From Rhodocyclales bacterium (lineage in GTDB: Bacteria > Pseudomonadota > Gammaproteobacteria > Burkholderiales > Rhodocyclaceae): a DNA stretch of 64,000 nt. Position numbers and translations under genes: made by a program. The notes beneath the pieces are model-generated. The model was not told the origin of the DNA. It saw nothing but the letters and a program-made list of their open reading frames with translations, and made no database searches. The stretch spans positions 1-64,000 of the forward strand of contig JAQGMF010000020.1 in NCBI GenBank assembly GCA_028292505.1, in the 5' to 3' direction. How positions within the stretch are numbered: the first letter of the stretch is position 1; the number at the start of each line of letters is the position of its first letter. This document shows positions 33,467 through 43,159 of the stretch, piece by piece.

Positions 33467-34672
33467 TTACTTCAATACCGCAGCAATCGCATCGGCCACG
33501 TAGTCGATGTTCTTGGTGTTGAGCGCGGCCAGACAAATGCGGCCGGTGGATACGGCGTATATGCCAAAGTCATTCTTCAGCTTTTCCACCTGGGCAACGG
33601 TCAGCCCGGTGTAGGAGAACATGCCGCGTTGTTTGGTGACGAAAGCGAAGTCCTGCGCCACGCCGCGCGCTACCAATTTCTCCACGAGACTGGTGCGCAT
33701 CGAGCGGATACGCAGGCGCATGCCCGCCAGTTCCTCTTCCCATTGCGCGCGCAGCTCCGGCGAGGCCAGCACGGCCGCGACGAGGGCGCCGCCATGGGTC
33801 GGCGGGTTGGAGTAGTTGGTGCGCACGACACGTTTGACTTGCGACATCACGCGGGCCGATTCGTCATTGTTGTCGGTGACGATGGTCAGTGCGCCGACGC
33901 GCTCGCCATACAGCGAGAACGACTTGGAGAAAGAGCTGGAAACGAGAAATTGCAGACCCGAAGCGGCGAACAGGTTCAGCGCCACGGCGTCTTCTGCGAT
34001 GCCGTCGGCAAAGCCCTGGTAGGCCATGTCAATGAAGGCAACCAGGTTGCGTTCCTTGATGGCGGTGACTACTTTGCCCCACTGGTCGGCCGTCAGATCG
34101 GCGCCGGTCGGGTTGTGGCAGCAGGCGTGCAGGACGACGATGGATTGCGCCGGCATGCTGCGCAAATCGGCGAGCATGCCTTCGAAGTTCACGCCGCGCG
34201 TGGTGGCGTCGTAGTACGCATAGGTGTTGACCGGGAAGCCGGCGGACTCGAACAGCGCGCGATGGTTTTCCCAGCTTGGATCGGAAATGTAGATCGTGGC
34301 GTTTGGCAGCAGGCGCTTGAGGTAATCGGCGCCGACCTTGAGCGCACCCGTGCCGCCGAGGGCTTCGACGGTCAGCGTGCGGCCGCTGCTGATCAATGCG
34401 GAATCCTTGCCGAAGAGCAGGTTGGCCACAGCTGTGTTGTAGGCGGCGGCGCCTTCGATGGGTTGATAGCCGCGGGGTGGCGCAGCTTTTATACGCACTT
34501 CTTCGGCAGCCTTGACGGCACCGAGCAGGGGAATCTTGCCTTCGTCGGTGAAGTAAACGCCCACGCCAAGATTGACCTTGGTGCTGCGGGTGTCTGCGTT
34601 GAATGCTTCATTCAAACCCAGGATCGGGTCACGCGGTGCCATCTCGACGGCGGCAAATATCGACGAACTCAT
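33467..34672 (-). CDS. tyrB: Aromatic amino acid (or aspartate) aminotransferase, class I
   Basis: Encodes 401 residues, the AspC/TyrB length. The N-terminal MSSSIFAAVEMAPRDPILGLNEAF is typical of this class. The PLP Lys is in SSSFSKSFSLYGERVG, the phosphate-binding GTGALKVG and the Asn/Asp contacts CCHNPTG and FIDMAYQGF are present, as is the C-terminal substrate Arg (STGRICLAAL). It transfers amino groups between aromatic or dicarboxylic amino acids and 2-oxoglutarate in the cytoplasm. TyrB versus AspC cannot be decided by sequence reading alone. Divergent from uvrB. Confidence 0.9.
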   Translation of the reverse strand: MSSSIFAAVEMAPRDPILGLNEAFNADTRSTKVNLGVGVYFTDEGKIPLLGAVKAAEEVRIKAAPPRGYQPIEGAAAYNTAVANLLFGKDSALISSGRTLTVEALGGTGALKVGADYLKRLLPNATIYISDPSWENHRALFESAGFPVNTYAYYDATTRGVNFEGMLADLRSMPAQSIVVLHACCHNPTGADLTADQWGKVVTAIKERNLVAFIDMAYQGFADGIAEDAVALNLFAASGLQFLVSSSFSKSFSLYGERVGALTIVTDNNDESARVMSQVKRVVRTNYSNPPTHGGALVAAVLASPELRAQWEEELAGMRLRIRSMRTSLVEKLVARGVAQDFAFVTKQRGMFSYTGLTVAQVEKLKNDFGIYAVSTGRICLAALNTKNIDYVADAIAAVLK

Positions 34673-34820
34673 GAATGCTCCAGCTGTGGAAAGAAACCCC
34701 GGCGCCTGTCGCGTCGAGGCGGGAAATGCAGACTAATACGAACTGACTAATACAGAGTAATCTAACGCTTCGGCCAATGTCCTGATGACGGCCAAACTCG
34801 ATACAACTCAACATTTTAGC

Positions 34821-36869
34821 ATGTCCGAAGAGTCCCCCAGCCCGACGATTGTCACGTTTGATGACAGTCCGTTTCGCCTGCACCAACCTTTTCAGCCGGC
34901 CGGCGATCAGCCTACCGCCATCGTCAAACTCGTCGAGGGCATCGAAGACGGTCTGATGTACCAGACCCTGCTCGGCGTCACCGGCTCGGGCAAGACTTAC
35001 ACGATGGCCAACGTCATCGCGCGCATGGGTCGGCCGACCATCGTGCTGGCGCCGAACAAGACGCTGGCGGCGCAGTTGTACTCGGAGTTTCGCGAGTTCT
35101 TCCCGGAGAATGCCGTCGAGTACTTCGTCTCCTACTACGACTACTACCAGCCCGAGGCCTACGTGCCCTCGCGCGATTTGTTCATCGAGAAGGATTCGGC
35201 GATCAACGAGCACATCGAGCAGATGCGCCTTTCCGCGACCAAGAGCCTGCTCGAACGCCGCGATGTAGTAATCGTGGCTACCGTGTCGTGCATCTACGGT
35301 ATCGGCGACCCGGTCGATTACCACAGCATGATCCTGCACCTGCGCGAAGGCGAAAAAATCGCACACCGCGACGTATTGCAGCGCCTCGTGGCTATGCAAT
35401 ACACGCGTGCCGATATCGACTTTCATCGCGGCACGTTCCGCGTGCGCGGCGATGTCATCGACATATTTCCGGCGGAGAACGCCGAGTTGGCGGTGCGCAT
35501 CGAGATGTTCGACGAAGAGATCGAGCACATTACACTGTTCGACCCGCTCACCGGCCATCTCAAGCAACGGCTCGGGCGCTTCACCGTGTTTCCATCGAGC
35601 CACTATGTGACGCCGCGCGCTACCGTGATGCGCGCCGTCGACAAGATCAAGGAAGAACTGCGCGAGCGCATCGAGTTCTACCAGCGTAGCGGCAAGCTGG
35701 TCGAAGCACAACGCATCGAGCAGCGCACGCGTTTCGATCTCGAAATGCTGGCCGAATTGGGTTTTTGCAAGGGCATCGAGAACTACTCGCGGCATATGTC
35801 GGGGCGCAACGCCGGCGACCCGCCGCCGACCCTGATCGACTATATGCCAAATGATTCGCTGATGTTCGTCGACGAATCGCACGTCGCCATTCCGCAGGTC
35901 GGCGCGATGTTCAAGGGCGATCAGGCGCGCAAGTTGAACCTCATCGACTACGGCTTCCGTCTGCCCTCTGCGGCCGACAATCGCCCGCTGAAGTTCGACG
36001 AATTCGAACGCCTCATGCCGCAGACCATCTTCGTGTCCGCCACGCCATCGAAGTACGAAGAGGAACACCAGGGGCAGATCGTCGAACAACTGGTGCGCCC
36101 GACCGGGCTGGTGGACCCGATGGTCGAAGTGCGCCCGGCCATCACGCAGGTCGACGATGTGCTGACAGAAATCCGCAAGCGCGTCGTGGAGAACGAGCGC
36201 GTGCTCATCACCGTGCTGACCAAGCGCATGGCGGAGGACCTGACCGAATATCTTGGCGAGCACGGCGTCCGCGTGCGTTACCTGCACAGCGACATCGACA
36301 CGGTCGAGCGCGTCGAAATCCTGCGCGACCTGCGCCTCGGCGAATTCGATGTGCTGGTGGGCATCAACCTGTTGCGCGAAGGATTGGACCTGCCCGAAGT
36401 TTCTCTCGTGGCGATTCTCGATGCGGACAAGGAAGGTTTCCTGCGTTCGGTGCGCTCGCTGATCCAGACCATTGGCCGCGCCGCGCGTCACCTCAACGGC
36501 ACCGCCATTCTCTATGCTGATCGCATGACGGATTCGATGCGTGCGGCCATCGGCGAAACCGAGAGGCGTCGCAACAGGCAGATCGCCTTCAACGAGATCA
36601 ACGGCATCGTGCCCAAGTCGATCAGCAAGCGCATCAAGGACATCATCGACGGTGTCTATCAGCCCGGTGTCGACAAGGTTGCGCTCGGTGTTGCCGAACC
36701 GGGCGTGGACTACGCGCTCATGGACGAGAAGCAGCTGGCACGCGCCATCAAGAAGCTTGAAAAAGACATGATGGAATTTGCCAGGAATCTCGATTTCGAA
36801 AAAGCTGCCGCTGCGCGCGACGAGTTGTTCAGACTACGTCAGCGTGCTTTTGGCGCGGACCATCATTGA
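34821..36869 (+). CDS. uvrB: Excinuclease ABC subunit B
   Basis: Encodes 682 residues, close to E. coli UvrB (673). Helicase motif I is GVTGSGKT; the beta-hairpin region has [16 protein letters not shown]; later motifs are [12 protein letters not shown] and QTIGRAARH. The C-terminal UVR domain ([26 protein letters not shown]) binds UvrC. It verifies damage in nucleotide excision repair. An in-frame ATG at 34785 would add 12 residues; neither start has a clear ribosome binding site. No LexA box was found in the divergent promoter region. uvrC is 24 kb away. Confidence 0.95.
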   Translation: MSEESPSPTIVTFDDSPFRLHQPFQPAGDQPTAIVKLVEGIEDGLMYQTLLGVTGSGKTYTMANVIARMGRPTIVLAPNKTLAAQLYSEFREFFPENAVEYFVSYYDYYQPEAYVPSRDLFIEKDSAINEHIEQMRLSATKSLLERRDVVIVATVSCIYGIGDPVDYHSMILHLREGEKIAHRDVLQRLVAMQYTRADIDFHRGTFRVRGDVIDIFPAENAELAVRIEMFDEEIEHITLFDPLTGHLKQRLGRFTVFPSSHYVTPRATVMRAVDKIKEELRERIEFYQRSGKLVEAQRIEQRTRFDLEMLAELGFCKGIENYSRHMSGRNAGDPPPTLIDYMPNDSLMFVDESHVAIPQVGAMFKGDQARKLNLIDYGFRLPSAADNRPLKFDEFERLMPQTIFVSATPSKYEEEHQGQIVEQLVRPTGLVDPMVEVRPAITQVDDVLTEIRKRVVENERVLITVLTKRMAEDLTEYLGEHGVRVRYLHSDIDTVERVEILRDLRLGEFDVLVGINLLREGLDLPEVSLVAILDADKEGFLRSVRSLIQTIGRAARHLNGTAILYADRMTDSMRAAIGETERRRNRQIAFNEINGIVPKSISKRIKDIIDGVYQPGVDKVALGVAEPGVDYALMDEKQLARAIKKLEKDMMEFARNLDFEKAAAARDELFRLRQRAFGADHH

Positions 36870-36876
36870 TCCGGCA

Positions 36877-37341
36877 ATGATGAAGCGCATTCTGTTCGTA
36901 TGCACCGGGAATATCTGCCGTTCTCCCATGGCCGACGGCATCGCCCGTCACTGGGCCGCCAAGCTGGGCATACATGGCGAAATTGAATTCGACTCGGCCG
37001 GCACGCATGCTTATCACGACGGCGAAGCGCCCGACCCGCGCGCCCAGCGTGCCGCCAAGCGCCGCGGCTATGAAATTTCGCGCTTGCGTGCTCGCCCCGT
37101 CGTTGCCCAGGATTTCGAGCGCTTCGACCTCATCGTGGCAATGGACCGCGGACATCTCGTCTGGTTGCGCCGCGAATGCCCACCTGAGTATCACGCCAAG
37201 CTCGTTATGTTCCTCAGCTACGCTGAACGCTTCGCCGATGGCGACGTGCCGGATCCTTATTACGGTGACGAGGAAGGCTTCGAGCGCGTGCTGGACATGT
37301 GCGAGGACGCCGTACAGGGCATTCTCGACAAATTCCGCTAA
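36877..37341 (+). CDS. Low molecular weight protein-tyrosine-phosphatase
   Basis: Encodes 154 residues. The P-loop CTGNICRS lies at 9-16 with the nucleophilic Cys9 and Arg15; the general-acid Asp is in VPDPYYGD near 124 with the two Tyr typical of the family. It hydrolyses phosphotyrosine, in bacteria often on polysaccharide kinases (Wzb-like) or arsenate (ArsC-like); the role here is open. It starts 7 nt after uvrB and is probably co-transcribed with it. ATG at 36877 or 36880. Confidence 0.88.
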   Translation: MMKRILFVCTGNICRSPMADGIARHWAAKLGIHGEIEFDSAGTHAYHDGEAPDPRAQRAAKRRGYEISRLRARPVVAQDFERFDLIVAMDRGHLVWLRRECPPEYHAKLVMFLSYAERFADGDVPDPYYGDEEGFERVLDMCEDAVQGILDKFR

Positions 37342-37492
37342 GAACTCGCTTCATTTTGTTACGAGTTCTAAGCCGGATTAAGAGATTTTTAGGATTTTCG
37401 GCAGCGTCATGTCGTTACATATGCCGCAATAGTCACTAGACTTCACCCCTTTAACTTGCAGGCTCAAAAGCGCAACAAGGGGAGAAAGAAAA

Positions 37493-37861
37493 ATGCTGAA
37501 AATCTGGTTTCTGCGACTGGCCGCCATTTACTTCGTCATCGGCGTGAGCTTCGGTTATGCCATGTCGGTAACCGAGAACTTCATACTGATGCCGGTGCAT
37601 GCGCACATCAATCTGCTGGGCTGGGTGTCGATGGCCTTGTTCGGTCTGATCTATTCGGTGTGGCCCGCCGCAGCCAACACGCGTCTGGCCAAGACGCATT
37701 TCACGCTTTACAACATCGGCTTGCCGATCATGATGTCGGCATTGGCCATCTTTCTGCTTGGCAACAAGCAGGCGGCGCCAGCAATCGGCCTGGGTGCAAC
37801 GCTGGTTGTCATCGGCATTTTGTGTTTCGTGATCAACCTGTTCCGGCAGGTCAAAGCTTAG
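37493..37861 (+). CDS. Four-helix membrane protein resembling a fragment of haem-copper oxidase subunit I
   Basis: Encodes 122 residues with four hydrophobic helices (about 5-25, 37-57, 68-88, 96-117). The segment MPVHAHINLLGWVSMALFGLIYSVWP, with His at about 36 and 38, resembles the helix II region of NorB/CcoN-like haem-copper subunits; short homologues are sometimes labelled cytochrome-c oxidase subunit. Whether it binds haem is unknown. RBS-like AAGGGGAG precedes the ATG. It stands alone after a 151-nt gap and converges with overlap (4 nt) on the next gene. Confidence 0.7.
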   Translation: MLKIWFLRLAAIYFVIGVSFGYAMSVTENFILMPVHAHINLLGWVSMALFGLIYSVWPAAANTRLAKTHFTLYNIGLPIMMSALAIFLLGNKQAAPAIGLGATLVVIGILCFVINLFRQVKA

Positions 37862-38613
37862 CGTTTTCGCGGCGGATGTGACGGTTTGAGACGCGCCGGG
37901 CCATCCGACAGCAGGAGGAAAATGCTCGGCCGGCGTTCGAGGTCCGGGCGTGACGTCTTGCGCCATTGCGCGATGCTGCGCGTCATGACCCATTCGTCCG
38001 TGGTCGTTAGCGAGGTCGCGACGCATAGCAGCGTTGCCGGTTTACAGGTATTCAGCAGCGCTTCGAGCATGGCTGTATTGCGATAAGGCGTTTCGATGAA
38101 AAGCTGCGTGCGCTGCCACTGCGCGGACTCCGCTTCCAGCGCCTGGATGCGTTGTGCGCGTTCCACGACAGCAATCGGCAGATAGCCATGGAATGCGAAG
38201 CTTTGACCGTTGAGGCCGGACGCCATCATCGCCAGCAAGAGTGAGGACGGTCCTACCAGCGGCGCGACACGTATCCCTTTGTCATGGGCGCGGCGCACCA
38301 CCAGCGAGCCGGGATCGGCGACAGCGGGACAGCCGGCTTCCGACATGAGGCCGATGTTGCGGCCGCCGAGCGCGGCCTGCAGATGCAGATCCACCCATGC
38401 GGTATCCGGAGTTTCGGGCAGCTCGTGAATTTCGAGTTCCTGCAGCGGGCGCGGATGGCCGAAGCGTTTGAGATCGGCCCGTGCTGTCTTGGCGCGTTCG
38501 ACGATGAAGTAGTCCAGGGCTTGCAGCTGGCGCAGTACTTCGGGTGGATGGGTGACGCCGCTGTCCGCCGGCCCCAGGCCGACCGGGATCAGGTACAGGG
38601 TGCCGTTGCTCAT
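37858..38613 (-). CDS. Tetrapyrrole methylase-family SAM methyltransferase (RsmI paralogue)
   Basis: Encodes 251 residues. Family features: TLYLIPVGLGP at the N-terminus, then VERAKTARADLKRFGHPRP, the conserved GLMSEAGCPAVADPGSLVVRRA and VGPSSLLLAMMASGL. This is the RsmI/YraL-like subgroup that methylates the 2'-O of C1402 in 16S rRNA; shorter than RsmI (about 286), so it may be a paralogue of different target. Its ATG overlaps the maf stop by 4 nt, so they are translationally coupled. Confidence 0.8.
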   Translation of the reverse strand: MSNGTLYLIPVGLGPADSGVTHPPEVLRQLQALDYFIVERAKTARADLKRFGHPRPLQELEIHELPETPDTAWVDLHLQAALGGRNIGLMSEAGCPAVADPGSLVVRRAHDKGIRVAPLVGPSSLLLAMMASGLNGQSFAFHGYLPIAVVERAQRIQALEAESAQWQRTQLFIETPYRNTAMLEALLNTCKPATLLCVATSLTTTDEWVMTRSIAQWRKTSRPDLERRPSIFLLLSDGPARLKPSHPPRKR

Positions 38614-39188
38614 GGCAGCGCGATGCCGACATTGCGTAGCATGCGGCACAGCGCAATCAGCGGCAGACCGATCAATGCATTCGGATCGTCGCCACGCATG
38701 TATTCCAGCAGACTGATGCCCAAGCCCTCCGACTTGGCACTACCGGCGCAATCGAGCGGCAATTCGCGCAGCACGTAACGGCGGATTTCCTCATCCGACA
38801 ATGGTCGGAAACGTGCTTCGGTGCTCACCGCTTCGAGCTGATGTGAGCCGTCGCGACTGTCAAAAAGACACAGCGCGGTATGAAAGAATATCGACTTGCC
38901 GCGCATGGCTTGCAATTGCTCAATGGCCCGTTCGACGCTGCCCGGCTTGCCGAAACGTTGTGGCCCGCAGTGGGCGACCTGGTCGCTGCCAATGATCAGG
39001 GCGCCGGGATGGCGTTGCGCCACGGCCATGGCTTTGGCCAGTGCCAGACGTTCGGCGGTAGCGGTCGGCGATTCGCCCGGCAGCGCGCTTTCATCCACGT
39101 CGGGCCGGTCGGTGACGAAGGGAAGGCTGAGGCGTTCCAGCAGTTGTTTGCGATAGATCGAGGAGGAGGCAAGAACGAGCAGCGGCAT
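38610..39188 (-). CDS. Maf/YceF family nucleotide pyrophosphatase
   Basis: Encodes 192 residues. The N-terminal signature LVLASSSIYRKQLLERL and the conserved LPGESPTATAERLALAKA, GSDQVA and GKPGS are all of Maf type. Members hydrolyse (modified) nucleoside triphosphates such as m7GTP (YceF) or dTTP/UTP. The position next to yceD-rpmF-plsX, in opposite orientation, favours the YceF branch. The next gene on the strand overlaps by 4 nt. Confidence 0.88.
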   Translation of the reverse strand: MPLLVLASSSIYRKQLLERLSLPFVTDRPDVDESALPGESPTATAERLALAKAMAVAQRHPGALIIGSDQVAHCGPQRFGKPGSVERAIEQLQAMRGKSIFFHTALCLFDSRDGSHQLEAVSTEARFRPLSDEEIRRYVLRELPLDCAGSAKSEGLGISLLEYMRGDDPNALIGLPLIALCRMLRNVGIALP

Positions 39189-39288
39189 GGATAATGCGGG
39201 CTCGCGTCAGCGCAAGCTTTGACAGGGCAGGGCCAAGATAATATCATTGACGGTTTATGTCGCACCACAACGCAAGCGTCGCGCACGA

Positions 39289-39786
39289 GTGAGCGCCGAT
39301 TCATTCATTGCCGAGCCCTTCGAATTCGCGCGCCGTGGTGGCGTGCTGGAGGCTGAAGTGCTGGCGGGCAGTCTTGTCAGGCTCGCCGATCAGCTGCGCC
39401 CCACGGGAGCGGAACTTGCCGTCAAGTACCGCGTTTCGGGCGAGCGCATCGGGGACAAGGAATTTCTTGTCCTGCAGGTGAGAGCCGAGATAGTGCTTGG
39501 CTGTCAGCGCTGTTTGGGCGATGTGACGTTTCCCGTTGAATCGCGTATCCGCCTGTTGCTGGTGCGCGAGGGCGACGCGCTTCCCGACGAGGATCTGGCC
39601 GAAGACGACTTCGATCCGATTCACGCAAACCGTAATCTTGATGTACTAGCCTTGGTGGAAGATGAGCTGCTGTTGAGCCTTCCTTTTTCGCCAATGCATG
39701 AGGATTGCAGTATGTCGTCTGGCGAGCAGCGGCAACATTCGGTATCGCCTTTCGCGGTGCTGGGCAAATTGAAGCGTCCGGTCTAG
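39289..39786 (+). CDS. YceD/DUF177 family protein
   Basis: Encodes 165 residues from a GTG. It has the family's single CxxC (LGCQRCLGDV) and acidic middle, then the C-terminal VEDELLLSLPFSPMHEDC. The gene before rpmF is conserved in most bacteria; in plants and bacteria it has been linked to 23S rRNA accumulation. A TTG 42 nt upstream in frame is an alternative start; neither has a clear ribosome binding site. Operon with rpmF and plsX. Confidence 0.85.
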   Translation: MSADSFIAEPFEFARRGGVLEAEVLAGSLVRLADQLRPTGAELAVKYRVSGERIGDKEFLVLQVRAEIVLGCQRCLGDVTFPVESRIRLLLVREGDALPDEDLAEDDFDPIHANRNLDVLALVEDELLLSLPFSPMHEDCSMSSGEQRQHSVSPFAVLGKLKRPV

Positions 39787-39815
39787 CCGGTCGCTGAGTT
39801 TTCAGGAGTAGAAAA

Positions 39816-39995
39816 ATGGCTGTTCAGCAAAACAAGAAATCCCCTTCGAAGCGTGGCATGCACCGTGCGCACGATTTTCTGACTGCGCCTTCGACCGCCG
39901 TCGAACCGACCACGGGTGAAGTGCATCTGCGTCACCATGTTTCCGCCTCCGGTTTCTACCGGGGCAAGAAGGTCGTCAAGGCCAAGGGCGAGTAA
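39816..39995 (+). CDS. rpmF: 50S ribosomal protein L32
   Basis: Encodes 59 residues starting [20 protein letters not shown], the universal L32 beginning, with the middle [17 protein letters not shown]. It belongs to the large ribosomal subunit. AGGAG lies 7 nt before the ATG. It sits 29 nt after yceD and 77 nt before plsX, the standard proteobacterial order. The Cys-free form implies no zinc ribbon. Confidence 0.97.
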   Translation: MAVQQNKKSPSKRGMHRAHDFLTAPSTAVEPTTGEVHLRHHVSASGFYRGKKVVKAKGE

Positions 39996-40072
39996 TCCGC
40001 CCCCTTGCCGGGCAGGTCGTGACTAGGCTGCCCTCCGCATTGTCCGCGCTACAGCCACCATCGCAGGTCGCT

Positions 40073-41152
40073 ATGGACGTCACAATCGCCATTGACTGTA
40101 TGGGCGGTGACCACGGTCCTTCGGTCACGTTACCGGCTGCCTGCGAATTTCTGCGCGCCGATCCGACCGCGAAGCTCATTCTCGTCGGGCGCCCGGACGT
40201 CTTTGCCGGCCCGCTGGCTGCCGAGCTCGCCTCTTTCGGCGAGCGCGCGATTATTCGCCACGCCAGCGAAGTCATTGCCATGGACGAAGCGCCAGCGATT
40301 GCCATGCGTGTGAAGAAGGACTCTTCCATGCGTGTGGCGATCGACCTCGTCAAGAACGGCGAGGCGCAGGCCGCCATCTCGGCGGGTAATACCGGCGCGC
40401 TGATGGCTATTTCCCGTTTCGTGCTCAAGACCTTGCCAGGCATCGATCGGCCTGCAATCGTCCAGGTCATGCCTGCCGTTGCAGGGCAGACCTACATGCT
40501 CGATCTGGGCGCCAACGTCGATTGCAGCGCGGAGCACCTGCTGCAGTTCGGCATCATGGGCGCCATGCTCGTTGAAGCGCTTGAGCATCGCGAGCGCCCG
40601 GAAGTGGGTCTGCTCAATATCGGTGAAGAAGAAACCAAGGGCAACGAGATCGTCAAGGAAGCGGGCGAGTTGTTGCGCAAGAGCGGTTTGAATTTCATCG
40701 GCAATGTCGAAGGCAATGACATCTACAAAGGCTCCTGCCATGTCATCGTTTGTGATGGCTTTGTCGGGAATGTCGCCCTCAAAGCTTCCGAGGGGCTGGG
40801 CATGATGTTCGTCACCTTCCTCAAGGAAGAGCTCGGTCGCAACTGGTTTACGCGTTTGTGTGCAGCGCCTGCGGCACACATTCTCAAACGTTTCAAGCAG
40901 CGCGCCGATCATCGTCGTTACAATGGCGCGGTGCTACTCGGCCTGCGCGGCGTCGTGGTGAAAAGCCACGGTTCGGCGGATGTATTCGCGTTCGGTCAGG
41001 CTTTGCATCGTTGCGCCGAAGCCGCCCGCAATCGGCTGATCGAGCGCATTGAGCAACGCATGCTCGAATACACGCAGACACGTACACAGATTCTTACGCA
41101 GGCCTCGGCAGCCGAAGAACACAACAGCACTCAGGCGGTTCGTACAGCATGA
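40073..41152 (+). CDS. plsX: Phosphate acyltransferase PlsX
   Basis: Encodes 359 residues. N-terminal [12 protein letters not shown], then [27 protein letters not shown] and [13 protein letters not shown] are hallmark motifs. It converts acyl-ACP to acyl-phosphate for PlsY in membrane phospholipid synthesis. The start chosen fits the conserved [12 protein letters not shown]; a longer open frame runs to 40019. Its stop overlaps the fabH ATG (ATGA), so translation is coupled. Confidence 0.95.
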   Translation: MDVTIAIDCMGGDHGPSVTLPAACEFLRADPTAKLILVGRPDVFAGPLAAELASFGERAIIRHASEVIAMDEAPAIAMRVKKDSSMRVAIDLVKNGEAQAAISAGNTGALMAISRFVLKTLPGIDRPAIVQVMPAVAGQTYMLDLGANVDCSAEHLLQFGIMGAMLVEALEHRERPEVGLLNIGEEETKGNEIVKEAGELLRKSGLNFIGNVEGNDIYKGSCHVIVCDGFVGNVALKASEGLGMMFVTFLKEELGRNWFTRLCAAPAAHILKRFKQRADHRRYNGAVLLGLRGVVVKSHGSADVFAFGQALHRCAEAARNRLIERIEQRMLEYTQTRTQILTQASAAEEHNSTQAVRTA

Positions 41153-42114
41153 TTTTTTCTCGCATTGCGGGTACGGGCGGTGTCCTGCCTGGCTTACCCA
41201 TTTCCAATAACGACCTCGTCGCACGCGGCATCAACACTTCGGACGAGTGGATCGCCGAGCGCACAGGCATTCGCGCACGCTATCTCGCCGACGCGGGGGT
41301 GACGACAAGTCAACTGGCCAGCGAAGCAGCGCGTCGAGCGCTGGAGGCGGCGGGCGTCGCTGCAGCGGAGATCGATCTGCTGATCGTCGCCACGACCACA
41401 CCGGACATGATTTTCCCGAGCACCGCCTGCCTCGTGCAAAGCCAGCTCGGCGTGCCTGCGGGAGCGACAGCTTTCGACGTGCAGGCCGTATGCAGTGGCT
41501 TTGCCTATGCACTGGCTGTGGCGGACAAGTTCGTCAAGAGCGGCAGTCATAAGCGTGCCTTGGTGATCGGTGCGGAGACGCTGTCGCGCATCGTCGACTG
41601 GACTGATCGCGGCACCTGTGTGCTGTTCGGCGATGGCGCCGGCGCCGTCGTGCTGGTGGCCGACCAGGAAACCGGAATTCTGGCCACAGCTTTGCATGCA
41701 GACGGCAACCAATCGCCTATTCTCAATGCGACGGGTTCGATCACGAATGGCGCCATCACCGGTTCGCCTTTCCTGCACATGGACGGGCAGGCTGTGTTCA
41801 AGCTTGCGGTGCGTGTGCTTGGCGATGTGGCGCTGGAAGTGCTTGCCGCGGCGTCCATGCAGATCAGCGATCTCGACTGGTTGATTCCGCATCAGGCCAA
41901 TATTCGCATCATGAAAGCAACGTCGAAGCGTCTCGGTATTCCTGACGAGAAGGTGGTTGTGACGGTCGACCGTCACGGCAATACGTCCGCTGCTTCAGTG
42001 CCGCTGGCGCTCGACGTCGCGGTGCGCGACGGGCGTATCCAGCGTGGTCAAAGCGTGCTGTTGCAGGGCGTGGGTGGTGGTTTTACGTGGGGCGCCGTGT
42101 TGCTGCGCTTCTAG
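41149..42114 (+). CDS. fabH: 3-oxoacyl-ACP synthase III
   Basis: Encodes 321 residues. The catalytic triad is present: Cys115 in QAVCSGF, His248 in PHQANIRI and Asn278 in HGNTSAAS. It condenses acetyl-CoA with malonyl-ACP to start fatty acid synthesis. The N-terminal [18 protein letters not shown] matches the family. Coupled to plsX by a 4-nt overlap and followed by fabD after 82 nt. Confidence 0.97.
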   Translation: MIFSRIAGTGGVLPGLPISNNDLVARGINTSDEWIAERTGIRARYLADAGVTTSQLASEAARRALEAAGVAAAEIDLLIVATTTPDMIFPSTACLVQSQLGVPAGATAFDVQAVCSGFAYALAVADKFVKSGSHKRALVIGAETLSRIVDWTDRGTCVLFGDGAGAVVLVADQETGILATALHADGNQSPILNATGSITNGAITGSPFLHMDGQAVFKLAVRVLGDVALEVLAAASMQISDLDWLIPHQANIRIMKATSKRLGIPDEKVVVTVDRHGNTSAASVPLALDVAVRDGRIQRGQSVLLQGVGGGFTWGAVLLRF

Positions 42115-42196
42115 AATCGGCGAACGAATCCTGGTGCGCTTTCGTGGCAGAGCTACGACTTTCCGGGAGTGTCTTGGCTGATATGCGGGGGATGTC

Positions 42197-43126
42197 TTGA
42201 AGAGATTTGCAGTGGTTTTTCCCGGTCAGGGTTCGCAGTCCGTGGGAATGATGGCGTCATACGGCGACTTGCCCGCGGTGCGCGAGACCTTTGTCGAGGC
42301 CAGCGATGCGCTGGGGCAGGATTTGTGGCAGATGCTCGTCGACGGTCCTGCGGAAACGATCAATCAAACCGTCAATACGCAACCCATCATGCTCACTGCC
42401 GGTGTTGCCGTATGGCGTGCGTGGCTAGCGCAAGGCGGCGCCACGCCGAGTGTCGTTGCCGGCCATAGTCTGGGTGAATATTCCGCCCTGGTGGCCGCTG
42501 GTGCTTTGCAATTTGCCGATGCCGTACAACTGGTACGCTTTCGCGCGCAGGTGATGCAGGAGGCGGTGGCCGTCGGCGAAGGCGCCATGGCGGCAATTCT
42601 CGGGCTGGGACCCGAAGATATCGAAGCGGTCTGCGCAGAAGCCGCGCAAGGTCAAGTCGTGTCGGCCGCGAATCTCAATTCTCCGGGACAGATTGTCATC
42701 GCCGGCCATGCCGCAGCGGTCTCGCGGGCGATGGATGTTTGCACGGCACGCGGCGCCAAGCGCGTGGTGTTACTGCCGGTCAGCGCGCCTTTTCATTGCG
42801 CGCTGATGAGGCCTGCCGCCGAGCGCTTGCGCGAACGTCTGGCAAGCGTCGCTGTGGCTGTACCGAAAATACCTGTTTTGAATAATGTCGATGTGGCGAT
42901 GCCGACTGAGCCGGATGCGATTCGTGATGCGCTGGTGCGTCAGGCTTTCAGCCCGGTACGCTGGATCGAGACGGTCAAATGCATGCATGCCGATGGCATC
43001 GAAGCGGTGTACGAGTTTGGTCCCGGCAAGGTATTGGCGGGTCTGGTAAGACGTATTGAAGGCGCCCTGGCAATTGAGGCCATTGTCGATGCCGCGCGAT
43101 TGCAAGCGGCGGCAACGCAGGCCTGA
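42197..43126 (+). CDS. fabD: Malonyl-CoA:ACP transacylase
   Basis: Encodes 309 residues from a TTG start, preceded by GGGGGA at good spacing. The nucleophile is Ser91 in AGHSLGEYSAL and the catalytic His is His200 in SAPFHCALM; FPGQGSQ is near the N-terminus. It loads malonyl groups on AcpP for elongation. A TTG start usually lowers translation, which may set its level relative to fabH and fabG. Confidence 0.96.
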   Translation: MKRFAVVFPGQGSQSVGMMASYGDLPAVRETFVEASDALGQDLWQMLVDGPAETINQTVNTQPIMLTAGVAVWRAWLAQGGATPSVVAGHSLGEYSALVAAGALQFADAVQLVRFRAQVMQEAVAVGEGAMAAILGLGPEDIEAVCAEAAQGQVVSAANLNSPGQIVIAGHAAAVSRAMDVCTARGAKRVVLLPVSAPFHCALMRPAAERLRERLASVAVAVPKIPVLNNVDVAMPTEPDAIRDALVRQAFSPVRWIETVKCMHADGIEAVYEFGPGKVLAGLVRRIEGALAIEAIVDAARLQAAATQA

Positions 43127-43159
43127 CAAGCCATCAGCATTCCAACAGGAGAAAACGAC

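Noticed and set aside
34673-34820. LexA (SOS) box before uvrB
   Set aside because: CTGACTAATACAG has CTG and CAG but only 7 nt between, against 10 in the consensus; no other candidate seen.
34629-36491. 620-codon open frame antisense to uvrB
   Set aside because: High GC and strong codon bias create long antisense frames; uvrB is beyond doubt. The same applies to the long frames opposite etfBA, mucD and uvrC.
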